From Dugong dugon (taxonomy: Eukaryota > Chordata > Mammalia > Sirenia > Dugongidae): DNA of 64,000 nt. Positions 1 through 11,639 of the stretch are shown in pieces. The stretch is from NCBI GenBank assembly GCA_030035585.1, contig CM057472.1, positions 92,315,601-92,379,600 of the forward strand, read 5' to 3'. Each line of letters opens with the position of its first letter. Positions within the stretch are counted from its first letter, which is position 1. Both the position numbers and the translations under genes were made by a program. The notes beneath the pieces are model-generated. The model had not been told where the DNA came from. It made no database searches and saw nothing but the letters and a program-made list of their open reading frames with translations.

Positions 1-430
1 TGAATTCTCATCAAATTCTCCATTAAACAACTCACTGTTCTTCTCCCCTTCCAGCTGATTCAACTTTCAATTTCTTCAGAGACAAGACTCCTCAAAATCA
101 CCTTCAGTGCCTAAGGAATTCAGCTTTTACCTCCATCCTGCCAAATATATGATCACAGTCAGGGAAAGCTAGTATCTATTGGGTCACAATCATATCCAAT
201 GGTATGTGTGTTGGGGCCAGGGGAATCTCAGTTTAGCCTATAACATCTGTAATGTGAATAAGATGAAGTAAATAGGAACAATTTTAAACTTTTATAATTT
301 TATATAAATTGTATTCATTTTTATACGAAAGAAAAAAGTTACTTACAATAACTCTTTGTTAAACCCAGAAGAAGTGTTTCCTCAGTGAACCACATTTTGT
401 TACCAAGTATCAGTGCAATTCTATCAGTTA
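1..430. other. No recognised feature
   Basis: AT-rich sequence without a convincing open frame, repeat or RNA structure that I can name. Confidence 0.5.
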
Positions 431-630
431 TGGAGACCCTGGTGGTGCAAAGGGTTAACATACCCAGCTGCTAACCCAAAGGTTGGAAGTTCGAGTCCAC
501 CTAGACTGGTAGTAGAAAGGCCTGGCAATCTACATCAAAAAATTAGTCACTGAAAACCCTGTGGAGCTTACTTCTACTCTCACACACGTGAAGTCACACC
601 TGGAGTCGGAATTGACTTGACTACAACTGT
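431..630 (+). mobile_element. AfroSINE, long form with AGAAAGGCCTGG block
   Basis: A tRNA-derived SINE. The head shows an A-box-like TGGTGCAAAGG and a B-box-like GTTCGAGTCC, so it derives from a polymerase III promoter. The body has the extra block AGAAAGGCCTGGCAATCTAC that marks one of the two long forms in this window, followed by TTCTACTCTCACACACGTGA and the conserved end GGAGTCGGAATTGACTTGAC. This family is restricted to Afrotheria. The copy is near full length but diverged, and is presumably immobile. Confidence 0.92.
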
Positions 631-640
631 TTTATTTATT

Positions 641-1600
641 TATTTTTGATACCAGGTAGGCTTATTGGCATATAATTTTGCAAGAGAGATAGTGAAATAA
701 AACTTCCCAAGCTTGTGCTTCTTTTTAATTACAAGAACCTGGGTACCACAGAAATAAAGAGGGCTCCCAGAGGTTTTAAAACTTAAAGGCTAAATTGTGT
801 TATGCTACGTAAAGGAGCAAGGTTCTTGGTAGCTATCCTTCCACTGTCTATTTTTGAGACGTAATGTTTAAACAGCTATCTTAAGTCTCCATAACTTGAA
901 ATAAAGGACAATATTTGGACAGTGTGAAATTGTTTCAGTGGAACACCTGTTTGTTTCACTGTCCTTGTGTCTTAGGCTTTAGTATATATTACTTAATTTT
1001 TATTTTACTTTCTCAGTCTTTGAATGTCAGCATGTAAGATTATGGGTCTATTCAGTAAGAAGATGCTTTTGATTCAGAGTGGGCTGACTCATTCAGTTAG
1101 ATAAGGATCTTGTAGTTTATTACTCTTACCAAAACAGAGCTCCCCATTTGGGGCCACCAACCATGATTGAGATTTGAGCTTTTTCTTTTGGAGTGGCGTT
1201 TGTTAAAACTTGGCAGGAAAAGCTGGCTACCAACAAAAATGGGCTTTTCCGTGCTTCCCCGACCATGTAACTCTGGTGCATCTTAACAAATATGCAAATC
1301 CCATTGAAAAACCACTCAGAGATTATTTGTTGTGGAGTTTTTCCCGTTTCTAAAATTTTCTCTACCCATCCATAGAAATGTGTTTCTGCTTTGATGCTCA
1401 TGTTTATAAAACATCATTCATCAGAAGTCTTCATCTTTGCTGTTCTGCCTATGAGATGTGGGGGGACTAAGGTATGATTTAGTATCCTCTTGAGCATTCT
1501 GAAAATCTCTAAATGATAGAAATGCTCAGAGGAAAGCAAATTCTCTGAGGAATTTGGTATTGGAAGTTGGTAGAAATCAAGGGATGTGGTGAACACAACT
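641..1600. other. No recognised feature
   Basis: Two antisense open frames of 88-91 codons lie here (1126-1401 and 1414-1680). They show no domain, low-complexity pattern or splice context suggesting coding. I see nothing else. Confidence 0.5.
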
Positions 1601-1604
1601 GTGC

Positions 1605-1825
1605 ATTTTTGTTGAGTCCTTACAACATGCCAGGCACATGTTTGGTGCAGAAGATACATCATCTCATTTAATCCTAACAATAATTCTGTAGGCGAAATGA
1701 ATCACGCTGCTTTTAGATGATGAAATTGAAGCTGTGAGGAAGAAAGTAACATTGCCCAGGGTCAATCTGACAACATTACAAAGCTGGAATCCAAACACCT
1801 ACTTATTTCGTCCTAAAATCCCTGT
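1605..1825 (-). mobile_element. MIR (ancient tRNA-derived SINE)
   Basis: Reads as the reverse complement of MIR: a GTTGAGTCCTTACAACATGC-like 3' end, then TCATTTAATCCTAACAATAA, a core resembling GATGATGAAATTGAAGCTGT, and TTGCCCAGGGTCA near the tRNA half. MIRs predate the placental radiation, which agrees with the heavy divergence. Confidence 0.72.
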
Positions 1826-1965
1826 TTTTCCTGCATGTGTTTAGGGTGTGTGTGTAGCACCTAGAGCAGACAAGCAAATGCACCGGCAGATGTAATTGAG
1901 GAGCTTCACAGAGAATACTCATACTCTCCAAACAAACCAGGCACAAAAAATATAAAATACAATGG

Positions 1966-2107
1966 ATTGACATAATAGCTCAACAATGGGCTCAAACATA
2001 TGCAAGACCATAGCGATGGCACAAGAACAGGCAATGTTTCATTCTGTTACACATCAGGTCGTCATGAGTCAGAGCTGACTTGACAGCAACTAACAATAAC
2101 AACAATT
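1966..2107 (+). mobile_element. RTE (BovB-type) LINE, 3' end fragment
   Basis: Carries the end of RTE ORF2 and its tail: ATTGACATAATAGCTCAACA, then ACAATGGGCTCAAACATATG and GTCGTCATGAGTCAGAGCTG, ending in a TAACAATAACAACAA tail. It is severely 5' truncated. The same segment recurs at 30118, 55154 and 62280, where it encodes a WID..AATMGS motif. Confidence 0.85.
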
Positions 2108-2154
2108 TTGAAAAACACAGAATTATCACTTATTCTTTCCAAATATCTTCACTG

Positions 2155-2614
2155 TGTTAGGTGGACTAATGCACCACTCTTCCTGAAAGATGTCTACTGA
2201 ATCCTAATCCCTGAAACCTATGAATTTGCCATCTCACAGGCAGAAGGGACTCTGCAGATGTAATTAAGTTACTGATCTCAAGATGGGAAGATTTTCCTGA
2301 GCTATCTGGGTGGGCCCAATGTAATCACGAGGGTCCTTATAAGAAGGGGAGGAGATGTGAGGATGGAAGCAGGGCTTGGAGTGCTGCAGACTTGAACCAA
2401 GGAATGAAGGCAGCTCCAAGAAGCAGAAAAGTCCAGGAACGGATTCTCACTTGGAGGCTCCAGAAGGAACACGGTTTTTCCAACACATTGACTTTAACTC
2501 TGTAAGATCCGTTTTGGATTTATGACTTCCAGAGCTGTAAGATAATAAATCTGTGTTGTTTCAAACCACTCAGTTTGTGGCAATTTATTACAGCAGAAAA
2601 AGAAACTATACACA
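2155..2614 (+). mobile_element. MLT1-type solo LTR (ERVL-MaLR)
   Basis: A long terminal repeat without internal retroviral sequence. Landmarks are GATCTCAAGATGGGAAGATT, GGGTGGGCCCAATGTAATCA, CCAGAGCTGTAAGATAATAA (containing the AATAAA polyadenylation signal) and TTATTACAGCAGAAAAAGAA at the 3' end. These match what I know of MLT1, a non-autonomous ERVL-related family of early placental age. There is no coding content. Confidence 0.85.
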
Positions 2615-3104
2615 TATCTATTTTGATAAATATAATACCCATAAGATTTATAATCAAACTGAGCTAAATCTTAATCTATGTCTCTATTAAGATCTTTCTA
2701 TCATGGTATCATTTACTGGTGATATAGAAGCATAGTAAGGAAGAGAGCTAGTCTAATCTGAGAAAGTAAGACTGAACATTAAAATGCTGAATATGGCAGA
2801 TGACATAAAAGTAATCCAAAACAAAACTTTGTTGTACCAGAATGAGCAAAAAGAGAAAAGTGTTTTTGGGAAAGGGCAAAAGTATATGTGAACAACTAAA
2901 GTTGGTTTAAATCTGGGAGAATTGCAGAACTCAAAGACTTCTCGTATGGTTGGAGTCATCAGTGTGATGTGGAAAGTAGTGTAAGATGAGGATGGTGAAT
3001 TGTAGAGTACACAGCTGGTAAAAACCACCAGTTGGGCAACCAAGGATGTCTGTCTTTATTTTAGAAACACTGAGAAAACATTAATAGTTTTTTGGGGTCT
3101 TTTT
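2615..3104. other. No recognised feature
   Basis: Contains a 96-codon antisense open frame (2753-3043) with no recognisable motif. I see nothing else. Confidence 0.45.
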
Positions 3105-3300
3105 TAGCTTTTTTAAAAAATAATATTTTAATTTTGGTGAGAGTTTACCCAGCAGTTTAGGTTCAACAATTCAGCAATTTCTACTTAAGTTGTTCATTGA
3201 TATTGGTTACATTCTTCACAATTCATGAACATTTTCATTATTCCCATTCTGGTTGTTCAGCATTAATGGCTTTTAATGCAGAGGACTGGGACAGTTTGGA
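3105..3300 (-). mobile_element. L1 3' UTR fragment, diverged
   Basis: The order of segments (AATATTTTAATTTTGGTGAG, GTTTACCCAGCAG, GTTGTTCATTGATATTGGTT) parallels the reverse complement of the terminal 3' UTR of the L1 at 48341-48470. Divergence is high, so it is probably an older L1 subfamily. Its right boundary is unclear. Confidence 0.5.
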
Positions 3301-3422
3301 CTTGTGTTTAAATTAAACTATTTTGTGTAAATTTTTCCTACCCCTCCATTCAAATATTTTTATGGTTTCACCCCACATTAAAAGCATGACAACAAACATG
3401 TGATATGAGTCATGATAATTTT

Positions 3423-3622
3423 AGGCTGTTCAGTGGTTAAGCACTCTGCTGTTAACTGAAAGTTTGGTGGTTCGAACCCACCAGCCACTCCACAGGAGAA
3501 AGATGTAGCAGACTGCTTCTGTAAAGATTTACAGCTTTGGAAACACTATGGGGAAGTTCTACTCAGTTCTACTCTATCCTACAGGGTCACTATGAGTTGG
3601 AATTGACTCAATGGCAATGGGA
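3423..3622 (+). mobile_element. AfroSINE, long form with AGATGTAGCAGACTGC block
   Basis: The head lacks the first dozen bases. The B-box-like GGTTCGAACCC is intact. The extra block GACTGCTTCTGTAAAGA places it in the second long form, which is also seen at 6701, 29412, 39461 and 48989. A short internal repeat of TCTACTC may be replication slippage. Confidence 0.9.
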
Positions 3623-3639
3623 GAGAGAAAGAACTTTAT

Positions 3640-4153
3640 GACTTTGTAATAATACTAGGACCACAAATGATTTTTATGTTTTATACAAGGAAATGCCCTA
3701 CTTAAATGCCCATATTTCTGGGATCTGAGTATGCAGTTTGAATAATTAATGAAAGTCACCTAATTGTTCAGAGCATCTTAATCAATAAAAGTTCAATGGA
3801 CTCAATATTTCTTCTTGCCCTTTTGCCTAGCCCTAATGCAAATGGAAACAAAAGAGAAAAATCACTATGATTAAAAACAAATCTCCTATAAGGGGGCTTT
3901 AAACTTAATGTGCCCCTTGTGATAGTCATGTTCTGGGTATTATTCTCAATTAAATGTAGTCTAAAAATGACATTTGTAAATAGATGGAAAAGAAATCATA
4001 TATAAGAGTGATTTGATTTTAAAAGCCCAATAATACGAGCTCTTTGAAGAAGTCTGAGTGTAAGAATGAAAGTGCCTATAAAACTTTCGGTGTCAGTATT
4101 TCCCAGATGTGTATGAGACCCTACCTATTTCTTACTTATTTCAATGGGACTAC
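3640..4153. other. No recognised feature
   Basis: AT-rich sequence with nothing identifiable. Confidence 0.5.
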
Positions 4154-4169
4154 TCTAGGTTTGAGCAAG

Positions 4170-4327
4170 GAGCCCTAACCGTGCAATGGTTAAGCTCTTG
4201 GCTGCTAACCAAAAGACCCGATGATCTGCTCCCATAAAGATTACAGTCTAAGAAACCCTATGGGCCAGTTCTAGTCTGTGGTATAGGGTCACTATGAGTT
4301 GGAACTGACTCAATGGCACACTACAAT
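4170..4327 (+). mobile_element. AfroSINE, internally deleted, with target-site duplication
   Basis: Begins GAGCCCTAACCGTGCAATGG and ends GAACTGACTCAATGGCACAC. It lacks the B-box region and joins the head to the CATAAAGATTACAG block. TCTAGGTTTGAGCAAG at 4154-4169 and TCTAGGTTTGAGTAAG at 4328-4343 form a 16-bp duplication with one mismatch, the mark of target-primed reverse transcription. Confidence 0.92.
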
Positions 4328-4343
4328 TCTAGGTTTGAGTAAG

Positions 4344-5136
4344 GTGTTTTAATTATTTTTATTGTTGGTATAGGATGACCTATACATTATTTTATATATT
4401 CTCTATCAGTCTTGATAAAAACTTAAAGTGTAAAGAGTCTCACCAACTTCAGAAATGGATTTTTGAAAGGGTAAATAAAATTTCATGTGGCTGCTCTAAT
4501 GTTAATCAAGCTAAGGAGTACATTCTCATATTGTGCATATTTCCATCTAGTTTTAGATACAATCTTTTACATATTATGATGAATACATATATTTTTTATA
4601 TAAGATATAAGATTACTAGAAGGTGAATAACACAGGTTGAAGAAGTAGGGATCAGGAAAAGTCACCCTTAGTATCAAATTAAACTCCTGTGGTTTGGCAG
4701 TAATTACATTTCTCTCCACTCAAGGAAGTTGACTAAGTCATTTATCAGAATTATTATACTCACATAGCAATATTTTAAGCACTTTAATCAATTCATAAAA
4801 AAATTCAAGGCACTATGTCCAGTCTTAGAGACAGAATGTAAGACCCTGAAGACAGAGTTCATGAGACTAGAATATCAGCGATATTCCTCCAGTCACTGGC
4901 TTGCAAACCACAGATTGCTCTTCAGTATTGACTTCAGTTTACCTCAATTATCCATATTCAAATAATTATTCCTTCCCTATTTTTAAAATAATACATTGTT
5001 GGACTGTGTAATCATGCAATTCTTAACACGTCTTTAAAAGGAAGATTGAGCATAATGGCCTTGGTCCATGAAGGCTTTACTCTTTCTGGTTCTGTTAGCA
5101 TATGATGTTCAGATTTGATTCTTGATATTGGGTTTT
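4344..5136. other. No recognised feature
   Basis: An 83-codon open frame (4375-4626) is present without codon or motif support. I see nothing else. Confidence 0.5.
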
Positions 5137-5300
5137 GGAGCTCTGGTGACAGAGTAATTAAGAGCTCAGGCTGCTAACCAAAGGTCTGCGGTTCTACTCC
5201 ACCAACCATTTCTTGGAAATCTTGTGGCACAATTCTACCCTATCATATTGGGTCCCTGTGAGTAGGAATTGACTCCATGGCAACAGGTTTGGTTTTTTGG
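5137..5300 (+). mobile_element. AfroSINE, short form
   Basis: Full-length short form from GGAGCTCTGGTGACAGAGTA to GACTCCATGGCAACAGGTTT, followed by a T-rich GGTTTGGTTTTTTGG end. Many substitutions relative to the other copies. Confidence 0.9.
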
Positions 5301-6069
5301 TTAATTGTGTTTTAGGAGACAACTCTGTATTTCTTTTTTAGCATCTCACATGCTTTATTCTTAAGATCGTGAAGAGTTTTTGATATTTGAAACCATAAGT
5401 TTTCCTAGATAAACACTTGATATCCACGCTAGACAGAATTAGGATTTAAGTTATCTGTGTTTATATTGTTATACAATTTCAACTGGTTAAAATATCTCAG
5501 AATTAAAGAGGGTAATTCCTGTATTTCTGTCAGGAATTTTATTACTTTAGAAAGTTATTTGTTTCAAGTCATAAAAAAAAACTACTATGGTGACTATGTT
5601 AATAATCTGTAGAAATATTCCTTTGCATTGTTAAGTGGTTAAATAACATACATAGTCCTCTCTTTTTGTTTTCCAGAATCTTCCATTAAATAAGTGAGGC
5701 CAACAGACTTTCTTTTTAATTAAAAATTTTTTATGAAACTGTCACATGTATCTAGACTTAATCCAATCTAAACTTCATGGATCACAACACATATAACCAA
5801 ACATTTGTAACAAGATAGGATATTATCCATGAACTAAATCAATTCTGATAAATTTTGTAGACCCACATATTCAGAGATTATAAAAACTAGAACTTATTTT
5901 AAAAATCAATTTGAATTCTCTATATAAGTGTTCATAAGTAAATATATGTGTATATATGTATACTTAATGAGTATGTGTGTGCATAATCTTTTTAAAATGT
6001 ATTAAACAGAGCAAATATAATCAAATCCATGTTGGTATTGAAAATTGGAGCAATGAATTAATATTGTTT
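5301..6069. other. No recognised feature
   Basis: AT-rich. A short TA/TG-rich patch lies near 5940-5970. I see nothing else. Confidence 0.5.
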
Positions 6070-6262
6070 TGGAGTGATTAACTGGGTGTTACAAATGGCT
6101 AAAAGCTAGGCTATTAACTAGAGGGTAGCACTCTGAATCCACTCAGAGGCACCTTGAAAGAAAGACCTGGTGATCACAGCCTTTGAAAACCCTCTGGAAC
6201 ACTGTTCTACTTTGAAACACATGGGCTTGCCATGAGTTTCATTTGAGGCAAAGGCAATTGTT
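6070..6262 (+). mobile_element. AfroSINE, degraded long form
   Basis: Recognisable through AAAGACCTGGTGATCACAGC, GAAAACCCTCTGGAACACTG and CACATGGGCTTGCCATGAGT. The head is strongly diverged. Confidence 0.75.
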
Positions 6263-6484
6263 TGTTTTTTGCCATGGATGGGCAGGAGGGAGGGAGAAAG
6301 GGGGAGTCATTGCTTAGGGGATAATGAGCTTCAATGGAAACTGATAATGGTGACAGTGAAACAACATTATGAATATAATTAATGTAACTGGATTGTACAT
6401 TCATAAAATGTTGAAAAGGCAAATGTTTTGTTACATTTATATTTGCCACAATAAATAAATAAAGTATTCTCTATCTACACAGAG

Positions 6485-6647
6485 GGGCCTTGATGGCACA
6501 GTGGTTAAGTGTTCGACTGCTATCCAAAAGGTCGACAGTGAATCCACCAGCTGCTCCTTGGAAACTCTATGGGGCAGTTCTACTCTGTCGTATAGGGTCA
6601 CTGTTAGTTAGAATCAATTTGATGGCGATGGGTTTGATTTGGTCACA
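6485..6647 (+). mobile_element. AfroSINE, short form, with target-site duplication
   Basis: Runs from GGGCCTTGATGGCACAGTGG to TTTGATGGCGATGGGTTTGA. The 9-bp TACACAGAG occurs at 6476-6484 and 6648-6656. Confidence 0.92.
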
Positions 6648-6700
6648 TACACAGAGACAATGGTTAACGCTAAATGGACTATCCTATGCATTTAATCTAA

Positions 6701-6908
6701 GGAGCCATGTGGCGCAGTGGTTAAGTGCTCAGCTGCTAACAGAAAGGTCAGCGGTTCAAACCCACCAGCCTCTCTGTGGGCGAAAGATGTGACAGTCTGC
6801 TTCTGTAAAGATTACAGCTTTGGAAACCCTATGGGGAAGTTCTACTCTGTTCTATAGCGTCATTATGAGCTACAATCAACATGATGGCAACTTTTTTTTT
6901 TTAGTACG
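6701..6908 (+). mobile_element. AfroSINE, long form with GTCTGCTTCTGTAAAG block
   Basis: Complete head (GGAGCCATGTGGCGCAGTGG), intact B-box-like GGTTCAAACCC, the long-form block, and an end GATGGCAAC followed by a T-run. TTTAATCTA at 6691-6699 and 6909-6917 is a probable duplication. Confidence 0.93.
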
Positions 6909-6917
6909 TTTAATCTA

Positions 6918-8975
6918 TTTTTTTCTATGCATCCATATAACTATAAGCAAGGTTTTGTCTTGTTTTTCAAACTGGCATAGTGGATGACTATTTTTAGAAT
7001 ATTAATAATGATCCTAAGGATAAGAGGGGATTTGGATCCCACACACAATTGTATTTGGGAAATGCAGTGTTAAGCAAGGTTCAAACATATTTAATTTAAA
7101 ATTTCTCAGGGATTTTAGCATTTCAGCATTCATTTTGACTCTATAAAGAAATGAAGTAGTTTGCAGAATTTTGTTAAATTATTTTTTTTCATGTTACAAT
7201 TACTCCCCAACCCCCACTCCCTCACCCTGCAGCATCTCTAAGAGCAAAAAAGGAAATGTTTCTATAGGTTGAAAAATCTGATGCAAGTTTTCAGCAACAT
7301 TTCTTTATATTTTTGCGTTTCAAAGGTAAAATTTCTATTTATCATGAAGGATGAGGAAGGTTGATGACTTTCCACAATACCCAATCATCTTCTGACATTT
7401 CCCAATTGCCCAAAGAGTAAAGAATGGATAGCTTAATGCAAACAAACCCATCATTAAAGATTAATTTTAATCAGCATTTTTTTTAAAAGTTCAATAAGCT
7501 ATCTGCAGAGTGTAATTCTTTCTTTGTCCTTGACTCCTGATGTTCGTCTAACTTTGCTCAGGGGAAGAGTTGGCAGAACCATACAGCATTCAATCATAAA
7601 GCTATCATTAAATGTCTGTATTAATGGGTAGCTCCTAAACCCATAGAAGAACATTTTAGTGTCAAAGGTAGAGAGACATGGTTGGAGAAAACAAAATCCC
7701 AAATTTTGGTTTTAGTAGAAAGTACACTTCAGTTTGTAAAGTTAAATTGCCATTTTATCTCATTTTTATTGTAAATATAGCAACCACAGACAATTTTCAT
7801 TTCACAGTCTAGGAAAAACGTAATGGTGAAAAGATTTCCTATAATATTATCTAAATAGCAAGTCAGTATGAGGATTCTAATGCCTTAAAAACTGTTCATT
7901 ATATAATAACCCAGCTTAGGTATGAATGAGAGCGCAGAAGTGGCACCATGCAGAGAGGTATAAGAAAGGTCAACATTTTGAAGCAATTTAGGTAGTTTCT
8001 ATGCATAAATCAAAATTAGGTTTATAAAATAGATACTATGAAAACATTGCAAGAGTATTTGAATTAGAAAAATAAAAATGGATCTGTGAACAAGATTTAC
8101 ATCATTAAGATTCTGTCGGTGCTTTTATGTTTGCAAAGGAATTATTCACTCTCTGGACCTTTCATATCACTGTTTAAATTACTATCAGGCTCTCTCCTTC
8201 TACTATGCATATTTTAATCTAACCCTGCTTTTGTTGAATAGTATAATTAAAAACATTCTTTTGCTGACTATTGGAAAAAATTAAAATACGTAAGTATATG
8301 CAATCTAACACTTGTATTTAGAGTATCCATATATAATATAATACAATATATTATACAAATATTTATATGTAATATAAAATAGCATATTTAAAAGTTTGGA
8401 TATAAATGTTGTATATATTAAATAAAGGTATTTGAGATAAAATAAAGTAGCAGAAAATAAAAATAATAAGATAAAGAAATAATATAAATTGCATTACCAT
8501 TAAAATTTAACAACTTTGAATCAAATCAATACAATCCTTGAAAAACACAAAGTATCAAGTGTCAGAAGATGATATAGGAAATCTCATTAGTCATATATTT
8601 ATTTGAGAAACTGAGTTCTTAATTAAAATCTTTCCAGGAATACTTGAATCCTAGATAATTTTACTAGGATGTTTTAATCTGTCAAGGAAGGAACAATGCA
8701 AACTTATGTAATGTATTTCAGAAAAATATAGAAGACACTACTCCCCACCTCTTTTAAGAGGCTGTCAGAAGTCCTAATAATAAAACAAGAGTAGAACAGT
8801 ACAAGAACAGAAAATTAGAGACCAAAGATTCTTATGAACAAATTTCAACAATCTTAGTTTTCAGGTTAAACATGAATATCTAAATGTGATTATCATTTAC
8901 TTATCAGGTTTAGAACATGATTTTCAAGTTTAGTCCTGAAAAAAGAACTTTTTTTTTTTTTAAAAAATTATTTTT
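6918..8975. other. No recognised feature (2 kb)
   Basis: Very AT-rich, especially 8280-8500, with irregular TATA/ATAAA runs. No transposon landmark, RNA fold or plausible exon noticed. Confidence 0.5.
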
Positions 8976-9055
8976 TATGGAAAACCCTATGCAGCTGTTC
9001 TACTCTGCACATCTGGGGTTTCCATGAGTTGCAATCAACTCATCGAAGGCAAATA
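8976..9055 (+). mobile_element. AfroSINE 3' fragment
   Basis: Only the 3' half remains: GGAAAACCCTATGCAGCTGT, TCTACTCTGCACATCTGGGG and CCATGAGTTGCAATCAACTC. The tRNA-like head is missing. T- and A-runs lie just upstream. Confidence 0.8.
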
Positions 9056-9560
9056 ACAGTCTATTATTGATTCATTCATTTATTTAAATTCTGAAATATT
9101 CTCAGCCATTATCACTTTTACTCTTGCCTCTTAGCTTTCTCTTTATTCCTGTTCCTGAGAACCTGTCAGTCTTATTTTAGCTTCTGTATCTCTTACCATT
9201 CTTTCCAATTTTCCAATTTATTTTCTTTGGCCTGTAATCTGGGTTATTTACTCATATCTAGCTTCCTGTTGAATAAATTGCTCACTAGTCATTTATACTC
9301 TGTGATTTATCCTATCCACTGAATTTTAAGTTTCAATACGTATGTTTTTCATTTTGTGAATTTCTTTTTTGCTTCATTTTCTTATCTGATTTTTTTTTCA
9401 TATTGGGCTACACTTTTTGTAGTTATCTTTTTTTATTTTTAATAATTTTGTATATATTTATTTAGTTTAACAATCTCTCCGATTGCCTTTGTTTCCAGTC
9501 TGTTCAATGATGATTCTACTTACTCCCCTTTGTATCATGTGTGTGAACATATTTATATAT

Positions 9561-9737
9561 AAAACCAAAAAACAAACCAGCCAGTTGCCATCAAGTCGAT
9601 TCCAACTCGTAATGACCCTATAGGACAGAGGAGTACTGCCCCATGACTCGTAGGATTTCCAAGGAGTGGCTAGTGGATTTGAACTGTTGACTTGTTGGTT
9701 AGCAGCTGAGCTCTTAACCATTGTACCATCAAGACTT
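9561..9737 (-). mobile_element. AfroSINE, short form
   Basis: Reverse orientation, from AAAACCAAAAAACAAACCAG (tail) through ATGACCCTATAGGACAGAG to the head complement GCTCTTAACCATTGTACCAT. It abuts a TA/CA microsatellite on its head side. Confidence 0.92.
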
Positions 9738-9868
9738 CTATACATATATATACATATATACACACACACACACATACACATATACATACATATGCACACA
9801 CGTACATACATATATAGATATATACATACATTATATATATATATAACACATATTACATATATATACCT
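9738..9868. repeat. Complex TA/CA microsatellite
   Basis: Alternating (TA)n, (CA)n and TACATA units. It produces artefactual Tyr/Ile/His-rich open frames on both strands, which are not genes. Confidence 0.95.
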
Positions 9869-10525
9869 TTTTGATCTTATTTCCTCCAGTAGTTTATTTT
9901 CTACCCTGGTTTAGAAACTGTTGTTAGAGAATAAGTCTTCAGTTTCTCCTTCCAAATCATAGAGGTTGTCAGCCAGTTTATCATGCCACTATACACTTAC
10001 TATAAATTTGAACTACACATCCACAAGGGCCACAGGCTTAGGTTTCTATTCCCTTACAGGTTAGATTGAAAAGAAAACACCTGTGATAGAAAGCAATCCC
10101 TCCTGCCCCTTTTTTAGGCCATGGGTGGAATTCTTCTTGACTTTGAGATTAGGGAACATTGTAAATTTCCAGATTTTGCCCATGGTACTAAATTTTAGGT
10201 ATTCTATACTACCACAGAAAGTCTCTAACTCTGTGTGGAATTTAAAAGCCTAGCCACCAAATCCTACTGCCCATAACTGATCCACATCTCTATGGAGCAC
10301 TACAAAACATCTTTCCCTTACTGCTCTCACTTTGCCCTCTTCATTCCAGTCTTGGATATTTATTTTCTTCTTTACCAATCATGAAATATGTTTATAATAG
10401 TTGCAAAGAGATTAGGGAGGCAGTGCTGTGTCAGTGTCATCTTATTCTGCAATATGATGGAAGACTCAAAAACCAAGTGTAGAACTTGTTATCATTGATG
10501 TAAAAAATATTGTGTACCTACTATG
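9869..10525. other. No recognised feature
   Basis: Moderately AT-rich sequence. I see nothing I can name. Confidence 0.5.
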
Positions 10526-10798
10526 GTTGTTCTTATTGTTAGCTACCATGACTCCATGCACAATATGATAGGACTGTTATGATCCATAGGGTTTTAATTG
10601 ATTTTTAAGTAGTATACTGCCGTTCTTCCTATTCTGTCTTAGTCTGGAAACTCCCCTGAAACCTGTTCATCATCACAGCAACACACAAGCCTCCACTGAC
10701 AGATGGGGGTGGCTGTGCTTGAGGTGTGTTGGCCTGGAATCAACCTGGGTTTCTTGCATGGAAGATGATAATTCTACAACAGAACCACCACTGCCCAC
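10526..10798 (-). mobile_element. tRNA-Gly-derived SINE with RTE-like tail
   Basis: On the minus strand the head reads GTGGTTCTGTTGTAGAATTA, then CATGCAAGAAACCC and GGTTGATTCCAGGCC, which is recognisably a decayed tRNA-Gly(GCC) (box A TGGTTCnGTnGTAGAA, box B GGTTnGATTCC). Downstream come a unique body (CACAGCCACCCCCATCTGTC, GGTTTCAGGGGAGTTTCCAG, AAGACAGAATAGGAAGAA) and an end GTAGCTAACAATAAGAACAA like RTE tails. It is therefore a second SINE family with a different tRNA head and a similar 3' end. It is not a tRNA gene: the acceptor stem is broken and a SINE body follows. Confidence 0.8.
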
Positions 10799-10844
10799 TC
10801 ATACTGTAGCAGAAATGTGTATATTAAGTTCTTTTTCCTTAATG

Positions 10845-11050
10845 TTGTGGTCATATGACTTAGTTTAGATAACAGAATGGGATGTGAAGTGATATGTGTC
10901 ACTTCTTAGTGAAAGGATTTAAGAAATTAGGCACAATCTCCTATTCTGTTTCTTAAATTGACATTGCCCTGATGATCTTGGAAGTATGTGAATGATTTGT
11001 AAATTTTTAAGGGCAAAGCAGCTCGGAAAGTTGAACAATCACACGGAGAC
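10845..11050 (+). mobile_element. Probable MaLR (MLT1-like) LTR fragment
   Basis: GGTCATATGACTTAGTTTAG, GATATGTGTCACTTCTTAGT and CTGATGATCTTGGAAG follow the segment order of an MLT1-like LTR, also seen at 12165 and 15985. Diverged, with both ends indistinct. Confidence 0.5.
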
Positions 11051-11080
11051 TGATGCTCTGGAGAGTCTCATGTTGTTTCT

Positions 11081-11280
11081 GCTGGTTGCCATCAAGTTGA
11101 TTCAGACTCATGGTGACCCCATGTGTGCAGAGTAGAACTGTTCCATAGGGTTTTCAAGGCTGTGGCCTTTCAGAAGCAGATAGCCAGGCCTGTCTCCTGA
11201 GGTGCTTCTGAGTGGGTTCAAACAGCCAAACTTCCAGCTAGTAGTTAAGTGCTTAACCATTTTCACAACCCAGAGACTCC
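11081..11280 (-). mobile_element. AfroSINE, long form (antisense of AGGCCTGG block)
   Basis: From GGTTGCCATCAAGTTGATTC to ACAACCCAGAGACTCC, with AGAAGCAGATAGCCAGGCCT marking the long form. The head complement AGTTAAGTGCTTAACCATTT is present. Confidence 0.92.
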
Positions 11281-11490
11281 AGGAGAAACTCGGACCTGCA
11301 GAATTGTCCATGTGAGTCACAAATAGAACTTTAAAGAATATCTTAATTTTTTTTTTTTTTTTTGGCTAGGATATCTTACCTTATACTGAGGGTATAACTA
11401 TTAGGTCCTAGACATTGTTTCTGACATGAAGGAAACAGTAGAAAAAATATATTAAGTTTTAGTCATGGATCATACATTCTAGTATAAGAA

Positions 11491-11629
11491 TAAAAAAAAA
11501 ACAAACCATAACCCGTTGCCATCAAATCAATTCCAACTCATAGTGACCCTATAGCATAGGCTTTCCAAGGAGTGGCTGGTGGATTCCAACTGAGGAAGGG
11601 AATGCTTCACCACTGCGCAACCAGGCTCC
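11491..11629 (-). mobile_element. AfroSINE, short form, with exact target-site duplication
   Basis: Runs from an A-rich tail (AAAAAAAAACAAACC) to CACCACTGCGCAACCAGGCT. An internal deletion removes part of the head. AGTATAAGAA is repeated exactly at 11481-11490 and 11630-11639. Confidence 0.93.
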
Positions 11630-11639
11630 AGTATAAGAA

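Noticed and set aside
9467..9914. Frames on both strands through 9467-9914
   Set aside because: Composed of an antisense SINE plus a TA/CA microsatellite.
10700..10798. Possible tRNA-Gly gene
   Set aside because: Stems are mutated and the sequence continues into a SINE body and tail.
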